Shown here piece after piece: positions 1 through 10,584 of a stretch of 31,562 nucleotides of DNA. The stretch spans positions 1-31,562 of the forward strand of contig KQ964305.1 of assembly GCA_001566295.1 (NCBI GenBank). Direction: 5' to 3'. A model generated the notes under the pieces. It had not been told where the DNA came from. It made no database searches and saw nothing but the letters and a program-made list of their open reading frames with translations. Origin of the DNA: Microdochium bolleyi (taxonomy: Eukaryota > Ascomycota > Sordariomycetes > Xylariales > Microdochiaceae). The position numbers and the translations under genes were made by a program. How positions within the stretch are numbered: the stretch's first letter is position 1; the number at the start of each line of letters is the position of its first letter.

Positions 1-933
1 GCTCGCAGTACATACCAGTGGCATGAAATCGACTCTTTCCCCAAACTTTCAATTCTGCTGCCAGCACTTCCGCAAGTCGACCTCCACTCTCAACCACCCT
101 TCTCGGGACACCGGATCTAGCCCTTTCATACCCTGCACTTATCGAAACACGACAGAGGTCGACCTGCCTCCAAGATGCATTCCGACCACGACAGTGTGGC
201 CAGCACAAGGGCTTTGCACCGGCAACCTAGGCGCCTCGACTTGGGTCCTAGTGTGCTGTCAACAGGATATGACAGTGCGACGGACACTACCCGCCGACAC
301 CTTCAGGGTCTTGAGAAAGGGCGGACCGTTCTGAAGTGGGAAGGTTACCATCACGTATATGACAACACCCACGGACCAATCAGAGGCAAGCCAGCTGTGA
401 TGCAAATCGGAACAGCGGTGCCTATGAGCACCCAGCAAGTTGCATGTCAACCATCTGCTCCGCCATCGGGTGGTCTGAACACCTGGACCCTGTCATCAAT
501 CGCAGAGGAAGACAGCTACAAAAATCCAAGCCAGTCGTCAGCGCAGCTGTCGAACAGCTCCTCTACACAAACAGGATGTAGAGCACGCCTTCCGGGCCAC
601 GAAGAATGCCGCAACCCCAAAGTCCCGGGACCTGACGATGGGCAGCATGGAACACAAACGAGAAGTGACTCGGGACCGTTCCACTAAGACAGTTTGGAGT
701 GCTCGGGTCAAGTGTGTTCGACACAGCAACAAAGTCATTCAAGAGCCTATCGCGTGCGACGTCAAGTTTTTAACCAAGCTGCTCGACAAATTAAGTTATC
801 GACGGGACATTGAGACAGGCCGCTTTGTGATCAGCATCAGCTGGGGAATGACTAGCCTTTCAGCCGACGATTTTCACGTGGACGTGCGTGGGAAGAGCTC
901 AACAACAGTCTGTCGTAGAAGTTCAGGACTGCC
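1..933. other. No recognisable gene
   Basis: Open frames of 100-170 codons exist on the plus strand (175-687, 638-1015), but their translations are low in hydrophobic structure, match no family I know and overlap one another. They look like chance frames. A gene truncated by the left window edge cannot be excluded. Confidence 0.4.
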
Positions 934-1509
934 CTACGCTACACAAGTGGCGAGAACTAGTTGGCTGGTTCTAAAATTCAGCGCGACCTCGAGAGGAGTC
1001 CATGTCCAGACTTGACCGCGGAAAATGTCCTCTCGGCCACCGGCTGGTTGGTCAAGATATGCTCCATGTGCAACGAAGGTGCATACAGCATGCTCGTTGT
1101 TCAGGGCTGCAGCCAAGTGTAGCAAAGTCCATCTCGGTCCATGAAGTTTTTTGTTGCGCAGAACGGGCGAGATCGTGTAGGGTAAGGAGCCGTCTTGGCT
1201 CGCGAGCGGCTTTGGTTCAAGGTCGATGGATGAATAGTAACTGTTGATAATCGATGCGTCCTTGATGATGTACGTTGAGGCACGGCCAATCGTGACTTGG
1301 TAGGCTAGCACGAAGTTAGGTGCGGACCTTGCAAGGATCTGATCGTTGAGGTTCGGCCGTAGCAGCCACCAAAGTGACCGAGAGACAGACGAGAGGGCTA
1401 GCGCAGTGCTCCATGGCAAGAGCTCCTGTATCGCCTTCAAGGCGGCCAGAGGAAGGTCTTGGAGGCGGAAAGCCATGACGACTGTTGGAGATTTCTTGGA
1501 TGGAACCAT
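934..1509 (-). CDS. F-box/ankyrin-type protein, probably truncated
   Basis: The predicted protein has 191 residues from an ATG at 1509. Residues ~15-55 resemble an F-box: a leucine-rich LQDLPLAALKAIQELLPW stretch followed by SSVSRSLWWLLRPNL. This domain normally recruits a target to an SCF ubiquitin ligase through Skp1. Residues ~125-180 contain an ankyrin-like helix pair (TLLHLAAALNNEHAVCTFVAHGAYLD, here described only in part) and the start of another (WTPLEVALNF), after which the frame ends. Fungal F-box/ankyrin proteins usually carry more ankyrin units, so the C-terminus appears cut short, either by a stop mutation or by an intron I did not place; an AATTTTAG acceptor-like string lies near the end. 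Family assignment is by eye; the F-box is less certain than the ankyrin unit. Confidence 0.5.
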   Translation of the reverse strand: MVPSKKSPTVVMAFRLQDLPLAALKAIQELLPWSTALALSSVSRSLWWLLRPNLNDQILARSAPNFVLAYQVTIGRASTYIIKDASIINSYYSSIDLEPKPLASQDGSLPYTISPVLRNKKLHGPRWTLLHLAAALNNEHAVCTFVAHGAYLDQPAGGREDIFRGQVWTWTPLEVALNFRTSQLVLATCVA

Positions 1510-2506
1510 GGGACAAGTGTTGAAAAAGCTTCGAGGATGAGGAAGATGTAGTCGAGCAGCATTCTTGGGTTCTGAGTTTACTGACCATCATCTATGCAGT
1601 AGTACTGCGCTGCTTAGGACAAGCCAAGTAATCTCCGGCCACCCTCTCGAGAATTCCTTGTCGCATGTTGCTACAGACAGCGACAAATCAATCTGCGTGC
1701 ATGGCGAACTTCTCACGCCATCCCCAGCAGGCGTGGCTGTCAGTGTCAGCCGTAAGAGGCGCATCAAGCTTGACAGTGGTGGTGTGCACCATCTGCGGGG
1801 GTTCGTGTTGGTTGTTGACACTCGCCATTTCCCAGCCTCCAGCCCCGTCTTTTTTCCCCCCTTACCTGCCCCTCCTCATGACAATGACTGTTGAGACCGG
1901 ACCACATAGCTTCGCCCCATCGTCCCGCCTAGTCCTTCGACAAAGACCCCGTCCTTCAACATCCTCCTCGCAAGGTCTTCTCTCCGTCCACCACCAAGCA
2001 TACCTCACCGGAAAGCTTTCGAGATCTCCCGAAGATAGTTTCGTTGCGATCGTATGTCTTCCTCCTTGCTATTCTGTTTTTTTCTTCTTTCCTTTGAGCC
2101 GAGAATGGAACACTCGTTTGCAGGGGAGTGAGCATCACCGAACCTCATACTCATTGCCTGAAAGACCAGAAGACAGTTAAGACTCTTTGGCCACAAAGGA
2201 GTATTCGGACACTACCAGTCAGACTTCGACACCAAGAGCAACTTCACCCTTGAATCGTCCCTCGGCAGTCGGCACATCTCCTTCTACAGAAAGGTTGCCG
2301 ATCGTGATTGCTCCGTCGTGGATCACGACTAGTACACCCACCAACAATAACGCCTCCGCAGCGACCTGAGATCCTCAAGGGACCATCTGCGACAACCTCA
2401 AAATCAACCTCGATCGTCCCATAACCTGCGCCACTACCCGGAATTGAGGTAGACTTTGCGCACTCTCACTATCGACGCACGTTCCATGCTAACAACCTTC
2501 AGTACC
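1510..2506 (+). promoter_or_regulatory. Upstream and leader region of the zinc-finger gene
   Basis: No convincing gene is present. The plus strand contains pyrimidine-rich tracts near 1848-1875 and 2075-2096, which are common in promoters and long 5' leaders of fungal regulator genes. The open frame at about 2187-2369 lies in this presumed leader and resembles no protein. The extent of the transcript is inference. Confidence 0.35.
2449..2502 (+). other. Probable 5'-UTR intron
   Basis: A GTAGAC donor at 2449, a GCTAAC branch-like site at 2488-2493 and a CTTCAG acceptor ending at 2502 define a 54-bp candidate intron just before the ATG at 2507. It also contains an upstream in-frame ATG at 2486, which splicing would remove and which therefore decides the start used below. 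Confidence 0.5.
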
Positions 2507-3636
2507 ATGACAGCAATGCCCTCTGACTCCGGGATGGGGTTTGAAGTCTCGAGAGCCACATACGCATGGCCCGGTATGCTCGAACCACCATCGTATTCGC
2601 TCTTGCTCGTGGCTTAGACTAACAGATTGCTCTAGGGCTCGACCTTAACGCAGACTTCCTCGATGATAGTCTCTGCTCTGTTGGCCCCTGGTCGGATGCG
2701 GTAATGACGTCGTCATCTGTTAATCTCCGATCCATCACATCCAGCCCGCCATACACTAGGCTCACGGCAGAGGAGTGTGAACTGAAAAGACAACGAGACA
2801 TGGCCCGGAGGAATTCGAAAATATCGCTACGCTCATACAGAGCCATGAGCGACTACCGCGCTTCACATTCACCCCCACTACCGATGCACGAGTTCAACGC
2901 GGGCCCGAGCATGGCAGTCTACACATCCTCGCAGCCGCAGCTCTCGCTACTGCCCGAACCAGTCACGACGCTGCCTGGCGTGTCGACATCATCATGTACA
3001 GCATCGCCGTCCCTTTCAGACCAGCAATCAGCCATCAGTGACAACTCTGGATACGTGTCTTCATCACCCCCTCCCTCATATTCACACAGCCACGGTGCGC
3101 TCGCATCACAATACCGGCCGCCTCCAGTCCAGGACCACCATGGCATGATGTACCCAGTTTATTCTCCCATGCTCCAAGTCGGCGGTGGGCCACTGCCTTC
3201 GGCGATCGGCACTACAGCCTCAGAGCCGGGCCACGTACGAGTCGTCCAGGCACGGCCCAAGCAGCAGTGCTGGGAGCACGGGTGCAACGGCAGGCCGTTC
3301 ACCACACTCAGCAACCTGCGCAGACACCAAAGGGAGAAGTCTGCCCAGGCTCCCAAGTCATCCTGCCCCAACTGCGGAGCGGAATTCACAAGGACAAGTG
3401 TAAGCAGCGCATCATCCTCCTCCCCACACCCTATCCTGAATTGAACCCCCTGCGTGAGTCCTTGCGTCCGACCCGCGAGCCTTGTAAGCACCGAGGTCCT
3501 CGGCATCGAGCGCTACCAACGACGACGAGAGAAGCAAACGAACATGAGACATTGGCTGACCCGTTTTCTCCTGTCGCAGGCTCGTAAGGTACACGGCCTG
3601 CACGACAAGTGCAAGGCGCGCAAAACTTCCCCGTAA
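2507..3636 (+). CDS. Zinc-finger transcription factor (C2H2/C2HC type)
   Basis: Three coding exons are supported: 2507-2573, 2636-3399 and 3580-3636, giving 295 residues. Intron 1 (62 bp) has a GTATGC donor, an ACTAAC branch site and a CTCTAG acceptor; intron 2 (180 bp) has GTAAGC and CGCAG. Residues ~50-210 are serine/proline-rich and disordered-looking, as in many fungal activators. The finger region starts at Cys234 (C-x4-C, His253). It continues with a second unit of the form C-x2-C-x12-H-x5-C whose His and last Cys lie in exon 3. That this finger is completed only after splicing strongly supports intron 2. The likely role is sequence-specific DNA binding in the nucleus; targets are unknown. 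The first finger lacks an obvious canonical second histidine, so the pair is atypical. Confidence 0.8.
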
Positions 3637-4768
3637 ATCCCACCACTTCAACGGACATATCACACACTCTGTCTCCTCGGCAAGAGGACCTTTGCACATG
3701 TACACGGCTTCTCCTTCTTCTTGTTCTTTGTCGAAAAGAGGGGGTCTCCTCCTATCCCAGACATTTAGGGTTCACGAACTTTTCGAGATATTTTCAGTAT
3801 AGAGGATGGGCAAAATGTTTCTTGCATGTCATGTCACTGGATCGCGATTGTGTTTCCTCGGAGTGCGCTATCGGAGGGCCAACTGCTTCGATTGGGTTCT
3901 GGATTTGAGGCAGGAAAGGTGCGCGGGTCCTTGCACGTAAAATACACCCTCGCTTCCATTTAGAAAGTTTTGATCCAAAGGGCGTGGGTTTCACCTACTG
4001 CTCACACAATGTCACGGTAGATTAAGAATGAGAGGGCTCTGTCGGCACCACGACCTGTGCATGAGTTTGGCCAGGTCGGGAGCATTTGCCAAAAGAGAGC
4101 AATGAACGACGGACATAAGCTTGCTTACACCGCTCCAGTCCGCATCTGGCGTGATATTTGCCGTCGCGCAGCACAGTTCCCAGACTATCAGCTGATAACC
4201 ATTCTCCGGTAGCATCGACGTGACGTACTGAACGGTGGTGCTGGTAGCGCGGCTGTGGTGAGCATGGTGTCCAGTTCTGGGATCTAGAGCCACGCAACAT
4301 CACGGAGCTCAATATCAATGTTCACGAAGACCCAAACACCGGGTCCTGTAAAGCATCTGTTACGTCCGCAGCCAAGAATTCTACTTACCGCATAACGACT
4401 CTCTGATGTCTTCTCGGACTCGGCAAAGGTCACCAACCCTTCCGCCAATTAGCTTCTTTCACCTTAGCCTTAGTCGAGGACGCGAGCTCGGAGAAGGCGT
4501 TTAGTATATACCCACCTAAGTGATACGAACTATAACCAGTATTGGTCTTGGGTACATGTAAAGCCTAACGCTTGGCCCCGTGCTCGTTGAACGGCAGTGC
4601 AGCTACCCTCAGAGAAACTAGACGCACTCCAGAACCGCGTCATCTCGTTGATGAAAAACCTTCAGTCGGCCGACACTTCCGAGAGGCCAACGCCTAGACG
4701 CTGTCCAACCTGAACCGAGGCGAGACCAGGATGTGAATAGCTGAGCTCAAGAAGCTGAGCATACCATA
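3637..4768. other. Intergenic, nothing recognised
   Basis: The region follows the zinc-finger stop codon. A minus-strand open frame at 4012-4293 (93 codons from an ATG) has a plausible amino-acid composition but resembles no family I know. The rest contains only short frames with frequent stops on both strands. Confidence 0.4.
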
Positions 4769-5161
4769 CTAGGGCGAACTTCTGTAGTTCTTCATACTTG
4801 CGCTTTTGAGCCTCCTCATCCCCAATCTACCTCCGAAGCAAGCAAGCTCGGACGGCTTCTGAGTAGTGTGGGAGAAGCGGGCTGGGCCAGTCCCCGTTGG
4901 TTTAGTGAGGACGATACTGATGATGTCACCAGGCGGAAGTAAGCCGTCCATAGCCTTCTGGGTTGTATTGCGCGCAATCAGGATGCGGAGTTCGCCAAAA
5001 TCGAGCAGGTATTTGACATATTTCTGGTGGAAAAAGTGTTTCCCTTGGTTGAGGTTGGTATGCTTGCCGCCGGGAAGGTAGCACTTGAGGCTCTTACGGT
5101 CTTCGATCTTGACCAGCTTGACGCCTTTTCCGCTGCTACTGTGTATCGGCTTGACTACCAT
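4769..5161 (-). pseudogene. Possible ATP-grasp-like fragment
   Basis: The open frame encodes 130 residues from an ATG at 5161. The first ~17 residues (VVKPIHSSSGKGVKLVK) resemble the glycine-rich nucleotide-binding loop of ATP-grasp enzymes. A later HQKYVKYLLDFGELRILIAR segment resembles the strand pair that follows in that fold. A TTAG acceptor-like site sits just before the ATG, so this could be the 3' exon of a longer gene whose 5' part I cannot find. The last ~25 residues look unrelated to the fold. ATP-grasp enzymes ligate carboxylates to amines or thiols using ATP, but the substrate cannot be inferred here. A decayed fragment is the more likely reading. Confidence 0.3.
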
Positions 5162-6139
5162 TTGCTAATGACCCAAGGACGGCGGTAGTGTGCATGATCC
5201 TGACAATCCTCCATCACATGTTGCGGGTCGGTGGGCGAGCCAGCTCATCCCTTCAGTCTGAAATTGGTTGGCGCATTCCTGGAGGATCCGGATCTCTAAC
5301 CTTGTTCGGCCCTAATCCATCTCCCCGGGGGTGGGATATGCCCGGATGTATCTGTTTGCATCCATCCGAAGCTTGATGTTGTTGCCGTGGGGAAAAAACA
5401 GATTCCAAGAAAGCGACAGAAACATTTGGACCGGCAAGGCCACTTCCTAAGGGATTTGCGCCATGAGCTGTTTAGGTGACGCTTATATCTCCACTTTAAA
5501 AGGTTCGCTAAAACCAGTACATCTCATGGTCAGCTGAAGTGGCGGCCGCTCAGGACATCGCGGTCACGATCCGACCTCCGGGGTTAACCGTTTGGTGGGG
5601 CTTCGGGGTTTCTGTTCTGCGAAGTGGGTGAAGCTCAAGCAATATCATAACTATCGAGTGTCGTTCTCTCTATAGGGTTGTCGCGTCTCTGGGAAGAGAT
5701 ACCAGTCTCGGCAACTGAGTGACTGGTTCAAGTGTGGATGAGAATGGTACTTTCATTGATCGCTGAAGTACAAAGGTAGTAACTGTCTGATCAAGAAAAT
5801 TTTCCAATCTATATAGACCTATGTCCTTTATTGTTCCTCCATGCCATGTAGTGTGGTTATGTCTAGGTTTCTGACGGTTATTGATCTCGGCGTGATCGTC
5901 AGGCTTGGCGTCGTGACGGTTATGCATATCTGCATGACCATTGGTGATGTACCCGCTTTCCTTATCCTCATCGTTCTGCAGGACTCAGCTCCTGCCTCGT
6001 GTCCTGCCTTAAAACTTGGCCCGATCATGCGACCTCATGCTTCTGTGCCCAAACAATCGTCCCTTGTTGGCTGGTCGTCACAAGAGACTACTATCGAGCA
6101 CTAATCCACCATCTTACACCTACCTAATACATATTCGAA
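5162..6139. other. Intergenic, nothing recognised
   Basis: Short overlapping frames occur on both strands with no family resemblance. Parts may be old transposon sequence, since a decayed transposase begins at about 6140. Confidence 0.35.
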
Positions 6140-6720
6140 ACCCCTTTATCCAGCATCTTTTGTTCATAATCAGAAGTAGCTGGCCTAGTCAGGTGCTTAT
6201 TATGGCCGCCTCTTTGACATGCCCGCTTATATTCTCCATCACGAGGACTGACTTAGGCTCTGGCCATAGACGGCAGTATTGGAGCAATTGTGGACAAAAT
6301 CTTCAAACCAAGCGGTGTCGGTCGAGCCCGTGTGAACTAGCGAAAGGAGTACAAACTTTGATGGTATATGCTGGAAGTATCTGGTATCGAACGTCACGAT
6401 TCAGCTTATCAACTTTGACCGGCTTAGACCCAACGGAGACCACCCCATTTGGGTTTGTCCGGCTTTCTTGTCACAACCTGACTGATTGACAAAGATGAGC
6501 TGTTCCGCATCTATAAATGACACCCAGTGCAAGTGCAAGTCGTAGCTCTTGATCACGCTGCTGAGCAATACGACGACAGGTTTTTCTCGACCATCCGATG
6601 GCCTTGAGTGTCCAACTAATGGATGATAAAGAGACGCACACTCCCGTCTTCTCATGAAGCTGATCTCGCATTTCGCTCCGAAACATATCAGCTTGTTATA
6701 AAAGTTTCTTACGTAGCATA
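6140..6720 (-). mobile_element. Decayed Tc1/mariner transposase relic
   Basis: Read on the minus strand in several frames, the stretch aligns with the transposase at 15611-16574. From about 6660 down it shows an SSISWTLKAIGWSRK segment (the other copy has SSISRALRAEGWTKK), then SGCDKKAGQTQMGWSPLG (SGCDRRAGFRRTGWSPIG), then GSTD..WFEDF. Near 6229-6245 it has WPEPKSVLVMENISGH where the other copy has WPEPRSVLVMDNASFH. There are several stops and frameshifts, and the second catalytic Asp of the DDE triad reads Glu. No intact ends were found. It is a dead, older relative of the element at 16 kb. Confidence 0.65.
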
Positions 6721-7176
6721 TCCTGCATGTACGGCGTGATGCGGCTTCCACATCCTACACGCAATAGAGGGTTCTCTCTCGGGCTTTGAAGTTATCCGAT
6801 TTATATCATCGCAGACATATCCGAAGAACGAAGGAATCAACTGCGATTTCCAGTCTTGTAGATGCTCGCGACTATGGAGAAACCATGCAAGCATTGCGAC
6901 TTAGGCACAGCTTACACAGCTGAGCGCCAAAAGCTTCAAGACAAATACATGCCGCTGGATATGCTCCGCTTCCGCTCCCCCAAGCGATACATGAACTGAA
7001 ATCGGTCCGAAGCTACGAAATGACAAGGACATTTGCTTGAGCTGGACGAGAGAGTAAAAACCATTTTGCTCGATATTGGGATATGCTGCCGGCTGGGAAG
7101 ATGGCCTGCCTAAACAGTAGAGCGGTAATTTGTTTGGATTGTGCAGAAAGTAGCACAGTATCAGGCTGCCAGTTTC
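6721..7176. other. Intergenic between two transposon relics
   Basis: Nothing recognisable. The stretch lies between the Tc1/mariner relic and the first readable part of the LINE relic, so it may be unrecognised transposon sequence. Confidence 0.35.
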
Positions 7177-8680
7177 CTATACTCTCTGTAAGCCGCACCG
7201 CATCCCTGGTTTGTATTGTTTCTGACATTGAGGCGTCGAAGCATGTTGTATGTGTGTGCCGCCAGAGCCACGTGATCGCCAAAGTCGTACTGTTAGGTCG
7301 CTGAATGGCCGCCACGAGTTCGCCGTGGCCCCGCTACATCTCCGCGTCCTGTGGACCTCTGGCCGGGAACGGTAGTGGCGGGAGGGACAGTGTGGTGTGG
7401 ATAAGGGAGGATGAGGAAGCGAAACGCGGGTCTCGACTTGGCAGATGCTCTCTTCTCGCCCACAGCGATCTATTATAAGGGCAACGGTCCCCGGGCAGGC
7501 TTTGCGACAGGGCTGTGCTGTTCCAGTGGCCTCGATACGGGCCTGGAAGCCGGCACCGGAAGCGAAGAGGGGGGGTTCAAGGCCGGAATGCTCCGTCTCC
7601 GACTTGAGATAGTTCGGCGGCGTTGCCACGTGGACGCCACAGGCTGTTCTGGGGCACTGGTCCTGTGCTGCCGCGAGTGCTGCCACATGGTCGCTGCTGT
7701 GCCGCATCCTGACTCCGGGGAGAGGGTGCCAGACGGCAGCCCCGTACGATAGAGCGCTTGTCACTACTGCGGCATAGATCTGTTGTTCGACGCGTCCGAA
7801 GCTACAATCTCACGTGGTCGCTGCGATCTTGTAAATGGCGCGAGTCTCTGCATGCTCAACTCGTGAGGGTACGTTGAATGCAGAACATCGAGCGCAACTT
7901 CTATCGAACTATACCCTGGGAAAGCGGGCGGACGCCCGAGTTGGAGGCTCAGCAATCGCGCGTCGTGTGCCTAGGTAAAGTGCACTAGCAGTCTCTCCTT
8001 GGGCCGCACTCTATCCTGGCACCTTAGCCTCTCGCTCCTCGCAGACCTTCAACCCTCCTTGAGTGCTCGGCTGGACTTCGTGTCCCTAGACACCCACTGC
8101 TAGGAAGTTTGGTGACGACTATGCGCCGCGGCAACGCCCCAAGGGCTTTATGCAGTGTCTGATGTGAAGGACAAAGAGGATAGACGAGAGCGGTCAACCT
8201 TGTGGGACACCGGTGCGTAAGTCGGCCGGCGCGGACTCGTCATTGTCGAACTGTAGGGGTGCCGTAATGCCGGCACGGACCCAAGTTCTTCGCATCCATC
8301 GTGAGCCGGTACGCCACGATGGCCTCGAATAGCTCACTAAAGGTGCTGATCAGTGAGATAGGACACCGCCCGCTAGCCTTCTTCCTTGGCTCCGATGTCT
8401 TCCCTGGTTTCCAAAATCACTACCAACCGGGCGCCGTGGAAGCACAGCGGGCCGTAGAGTCTACTACCGCTGCTATATCTCTATTACTGATCCAGCTTCG
8501 CAGATCACGGAGTGCCGGAGCCGAGCCCATTACTCGAGCGCCCAAATGTCTTTGCTGCACGTCGTAGCTACGCGGTTCCGCCACTGCCGCGCTTGCGCGG
8601 CTTCTGTCCATTGTGGGGCTGCTGCGCTCCTTGACTCGCAATACGCCTACTCTGTCGGGAACCTCCGGTCGGCTTGTCGA
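7177..8680 (-). mobile_element. Decayed LINE (Tad-like) reverse transcriptase relic
   Basis: Reading the minus strand from high to low coordinate, reverse-transcriptase landmarks appear in the correct order but in changing frames. A pre-RT connector (ARQWRNRVATTCSKDIWALE, then a stop and WAR) lies around 8540-8610. A KPGK motif lies at 8399-8410, followed by PISLISTFSELFEAIVAYRL. GVPQG, then a stop, then PLSSILFVLHI lies around 8165-8211, matching the PQGSPxSPxLF motif. TSALSYGAAVWH, typical of the RT C-terminal part, lies near 7727-7764. The catalytic YADD segment was not found. Frameshifts and stops show it is dead. Such elements copy themselves by target-primed reverse transcription. Clade assignment to Tad/I-like is by eye. 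Confidence 0.7.
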
Positions 8681-9273
8681 CGGCTTCGCGCTGCGAAGCT
8701 CGTATCCCACCCCCTGGCACCATCAGAACGCTCCTCAGCCAACATGGTGCGTCCGCCGCGGTACCCCTGCCGCCGCAATGGGAGTCAACTGAGGCATTAT
8801 CTGTCCACACGCCTCTCGAGCTCCTAGGCCGACTTGAGGAGAGGGGTTGCATTTGCAAAGTAGATGCGGAGACTTTGCTAATACCGCATACAAGCCCCTC
8901 GCCTGTCAGGCTCCAGTTCAAACCCACTGTGATTGAGGTTTCCCCTTACGGCGCTGCGGCATACCTTGTAACCGTTCGGCTCCGTGATTAGACCCTTCTA
9001 GGTCCGCGTTACCGTCGAAGTTAGCTGTGAGTTTCCATGGCCTGAGCGATTCTGATCGTTCCCAGCCTGTCTTTTGTTGGTTCTCTGCCTAACTCCCACA
9101 GTTTCCATTTATCCATATTAGCCGATCTTGTTGGTACTCGCAATCTCTGACTCCGGTAGTGGTATGAGCACGTCGTCGGTGTCATGACTAGAAGGGATCT
9201 AGACTTGTGATTAGCCAGGGCGCGAGTCGCGAGCCCACACGCAGGGTTTCTTTCATACCCTATGTTACCAATA
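8681..9273. other. Unassigned, possibly the 5' part of the LINE relic
   Basis: No motif was recognised. The high GC content up to about 8990 matches the adjoining LINE relic, so this may be its upstream portion. The remaining ~280 bp before the next transposon holds only short frames. Confidence 0.3.
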
Positions 9274-10572
9274 GAATCCGTGCGCGTCCCCCACCATCGT
9301 CAACACACCCTTTCAACAGCGATTGCGAGGTCCAGCAATGTCGCAATTACGTCAATTCGGTGACATTATCTCTGGCAATCGCCAGAGATGCCAGGACTTC
9401 ACTCCTGAGCAGCGCGCCTTCATGTTGGGGGCTGCAGCTGCCGGCGCAAAACACAGCGAGATCGCGGAAGCCCTCAACACCAAACGCCAACGGGTCGGCG
9501 AGCAGATCGCGAAAGCCACGAAACGACAACGCCTTACTTCGACGCCTCGAAAAGGTGTAAAACCACGTATTCGAGGGCGCTCTATACGTCAGGTGTATCG
9601 CAGAGGCCGTCAGGCGCCTAGAGCCACCTGGAGGGAGCATTACAGCTACTCCAACGGCCGATTCAGCGTACCAACTCTCCGACGATTTTTTCAGGCTACC
9701 GGGCTTCTGAAGTGGCGTGCCGCGCGGCGCATCGAGTTAACAGATGAGGACGCTGCATTGCGATACCAATTCTGCCTTGATTATGGCCGTGGCTATCGCG
9801 CACGACACCTCCAGAGAACGCTCTTTTCAGACGAATATACCGTCCAGAATCAACCAGACCAACCGTCGCAATGGGTCCTCAGATTATCGTCGGAAAGGTA
9901 TCGCCCTGATCTGGTGAACCCAGAGGATCATGTGAAGTCCAAAATCTCTATTATGGTGTGGGGAATGGTGTGGTATCGCGATGGTGAGGCCGGAATGTCA
10001 CCTATTCTTGTTGTCGAAGGAGATCCCGACGCACCACGCGGAGGAGCCTCTTCCAGGACCTATATCAACGTTCTCGAGGAAGGGCTCCTTCCGTTCTACG
10101 AGCCTGGCGATCCCTTCATGCAAGACAACGCCGGAATCCATCGTGCAACGGCGACGAAGGAATGGCTCGAAACACATGGTATCTGGACTCTCGACTGGCC
10201 ACCTCACTCGCCAGATCTTAACCCAATCGAGCACGTTTGGAGGCTTTTGAAGCGTCAAATATATAAAACAGAGCCTCGATTTCACGACCTGAAGCGCAAT
10301 TTGAGCTCAATTGCGTACGCCAAAGAGATAATAAAAAACGCGTGGGAAGATATCCCAGAACACAAGGTCAGAGCCCTACTTCAGAGTCTGCCCCGGCGCA
10401 TCACCGCCTGTAAGCATGCAAAAGGCTGGTAACCAAGTATTGAAGCGCAGAACACGGCAACTCTAGAGATATCTTCATTATTCAATTTAAACGCTATTTG
10501 GCCATGTAATTACGAATTGAAATGATAGCAGTGAAGTGGTGATGTTCCAAAAAGGTGGGTGCGCACGGACTC
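9274..10572 (+). mobile_element. Tc1/mariner-family DNA transposon, about 1.3 kb
   Basis: The element contains one intact transposase gene. Candidate short inverted ends are GAATCCGTGCGCG.. at 9274-9295 and the reverse complement GAGTCCGTGCGCA.. at 10554-10572. Twelve of the first 13 bases match, and both continue into CCC/ACC. The size suits a Tc1-like element. I could not confirm a TA target duplication, so the exact ends are uncertain. MHYT-like coding sequence begins almost directly after the right end, suggesting insertion into or beside that gene. Confidence 0.45.
9338..10432 (+). CDS. Tc1/mariner-like DD34E transposase
   Basis: The predicted protein has 364 residues from the ATG at 9338. 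The frame is open slightly further upstream, but only from a TTG. Residues ~20-130 form the helix-turn-helix DNA-binding part: a FTPEQRAFMLGAAAAGAKHS segment, then basic linkers. The catalytic domain shows D165 in FSDEY, D263 in MQDNAGIHRA and E298 in SPDLNPIEHVW. The last two are separated by 34 residues, the DD34E signature of Tc1-like enzymes. A GMVW segment and a basic C-terminus are also typical. The frame has no stop or shift and its length matches active family members, so this copy may be functional. It would cut and paste its own element at TA dinucleotides. Confidence 0.88.
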   Translation: MSQLRQFGDIISGNRQRCQDFTPEQRAFMLGAAAAGAKHSEIAEALNTKRQRVGEQIAKATKRQRLTSTPRKGVKPRIRGRSIRQVYRRGRQAPRATWREHYSYSNGRFSVPTLRRFFQATGLLKWRAARRIELTDEDAALRYQFCLDYGRGYRARHLQRTLFSDEYTVQNQPDQPSQWVLRLSSERYRPDLVNPEDHVKSKISIMVWGMVWYRDGEAGMSPILVVEGDPDAPRGGASSRTYINVLEEGLLPFYEPGDPFMQDNAGIHRATATKEWLETHGIWTLDWPPHSPDLNPIEHVWRLLKRQIYKTEPRFHDLKRNLSSIAYAKEIIKNAWEDIPEHKVRALLQSLPRRITACKHAKGW

Positions 10573-10584
10573 TTTTGCGAAGGC

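Noticed and set aside
2187..2369. Small plus-strand ORF before the zinc-finger gene as a gene
   Set aside because: It is short, Ser/Thr-rich and lies in the presumed leader of the downstream gene; no family resemblance.
2486..2488. Upstream in-frame ATG as the start of the zinc-finger gene
   Set aside because: It overlaps a good branch site and acceptor of a probable 5'-UTR intron, so it would be spliced out; the ATG at 2507 is preferred.
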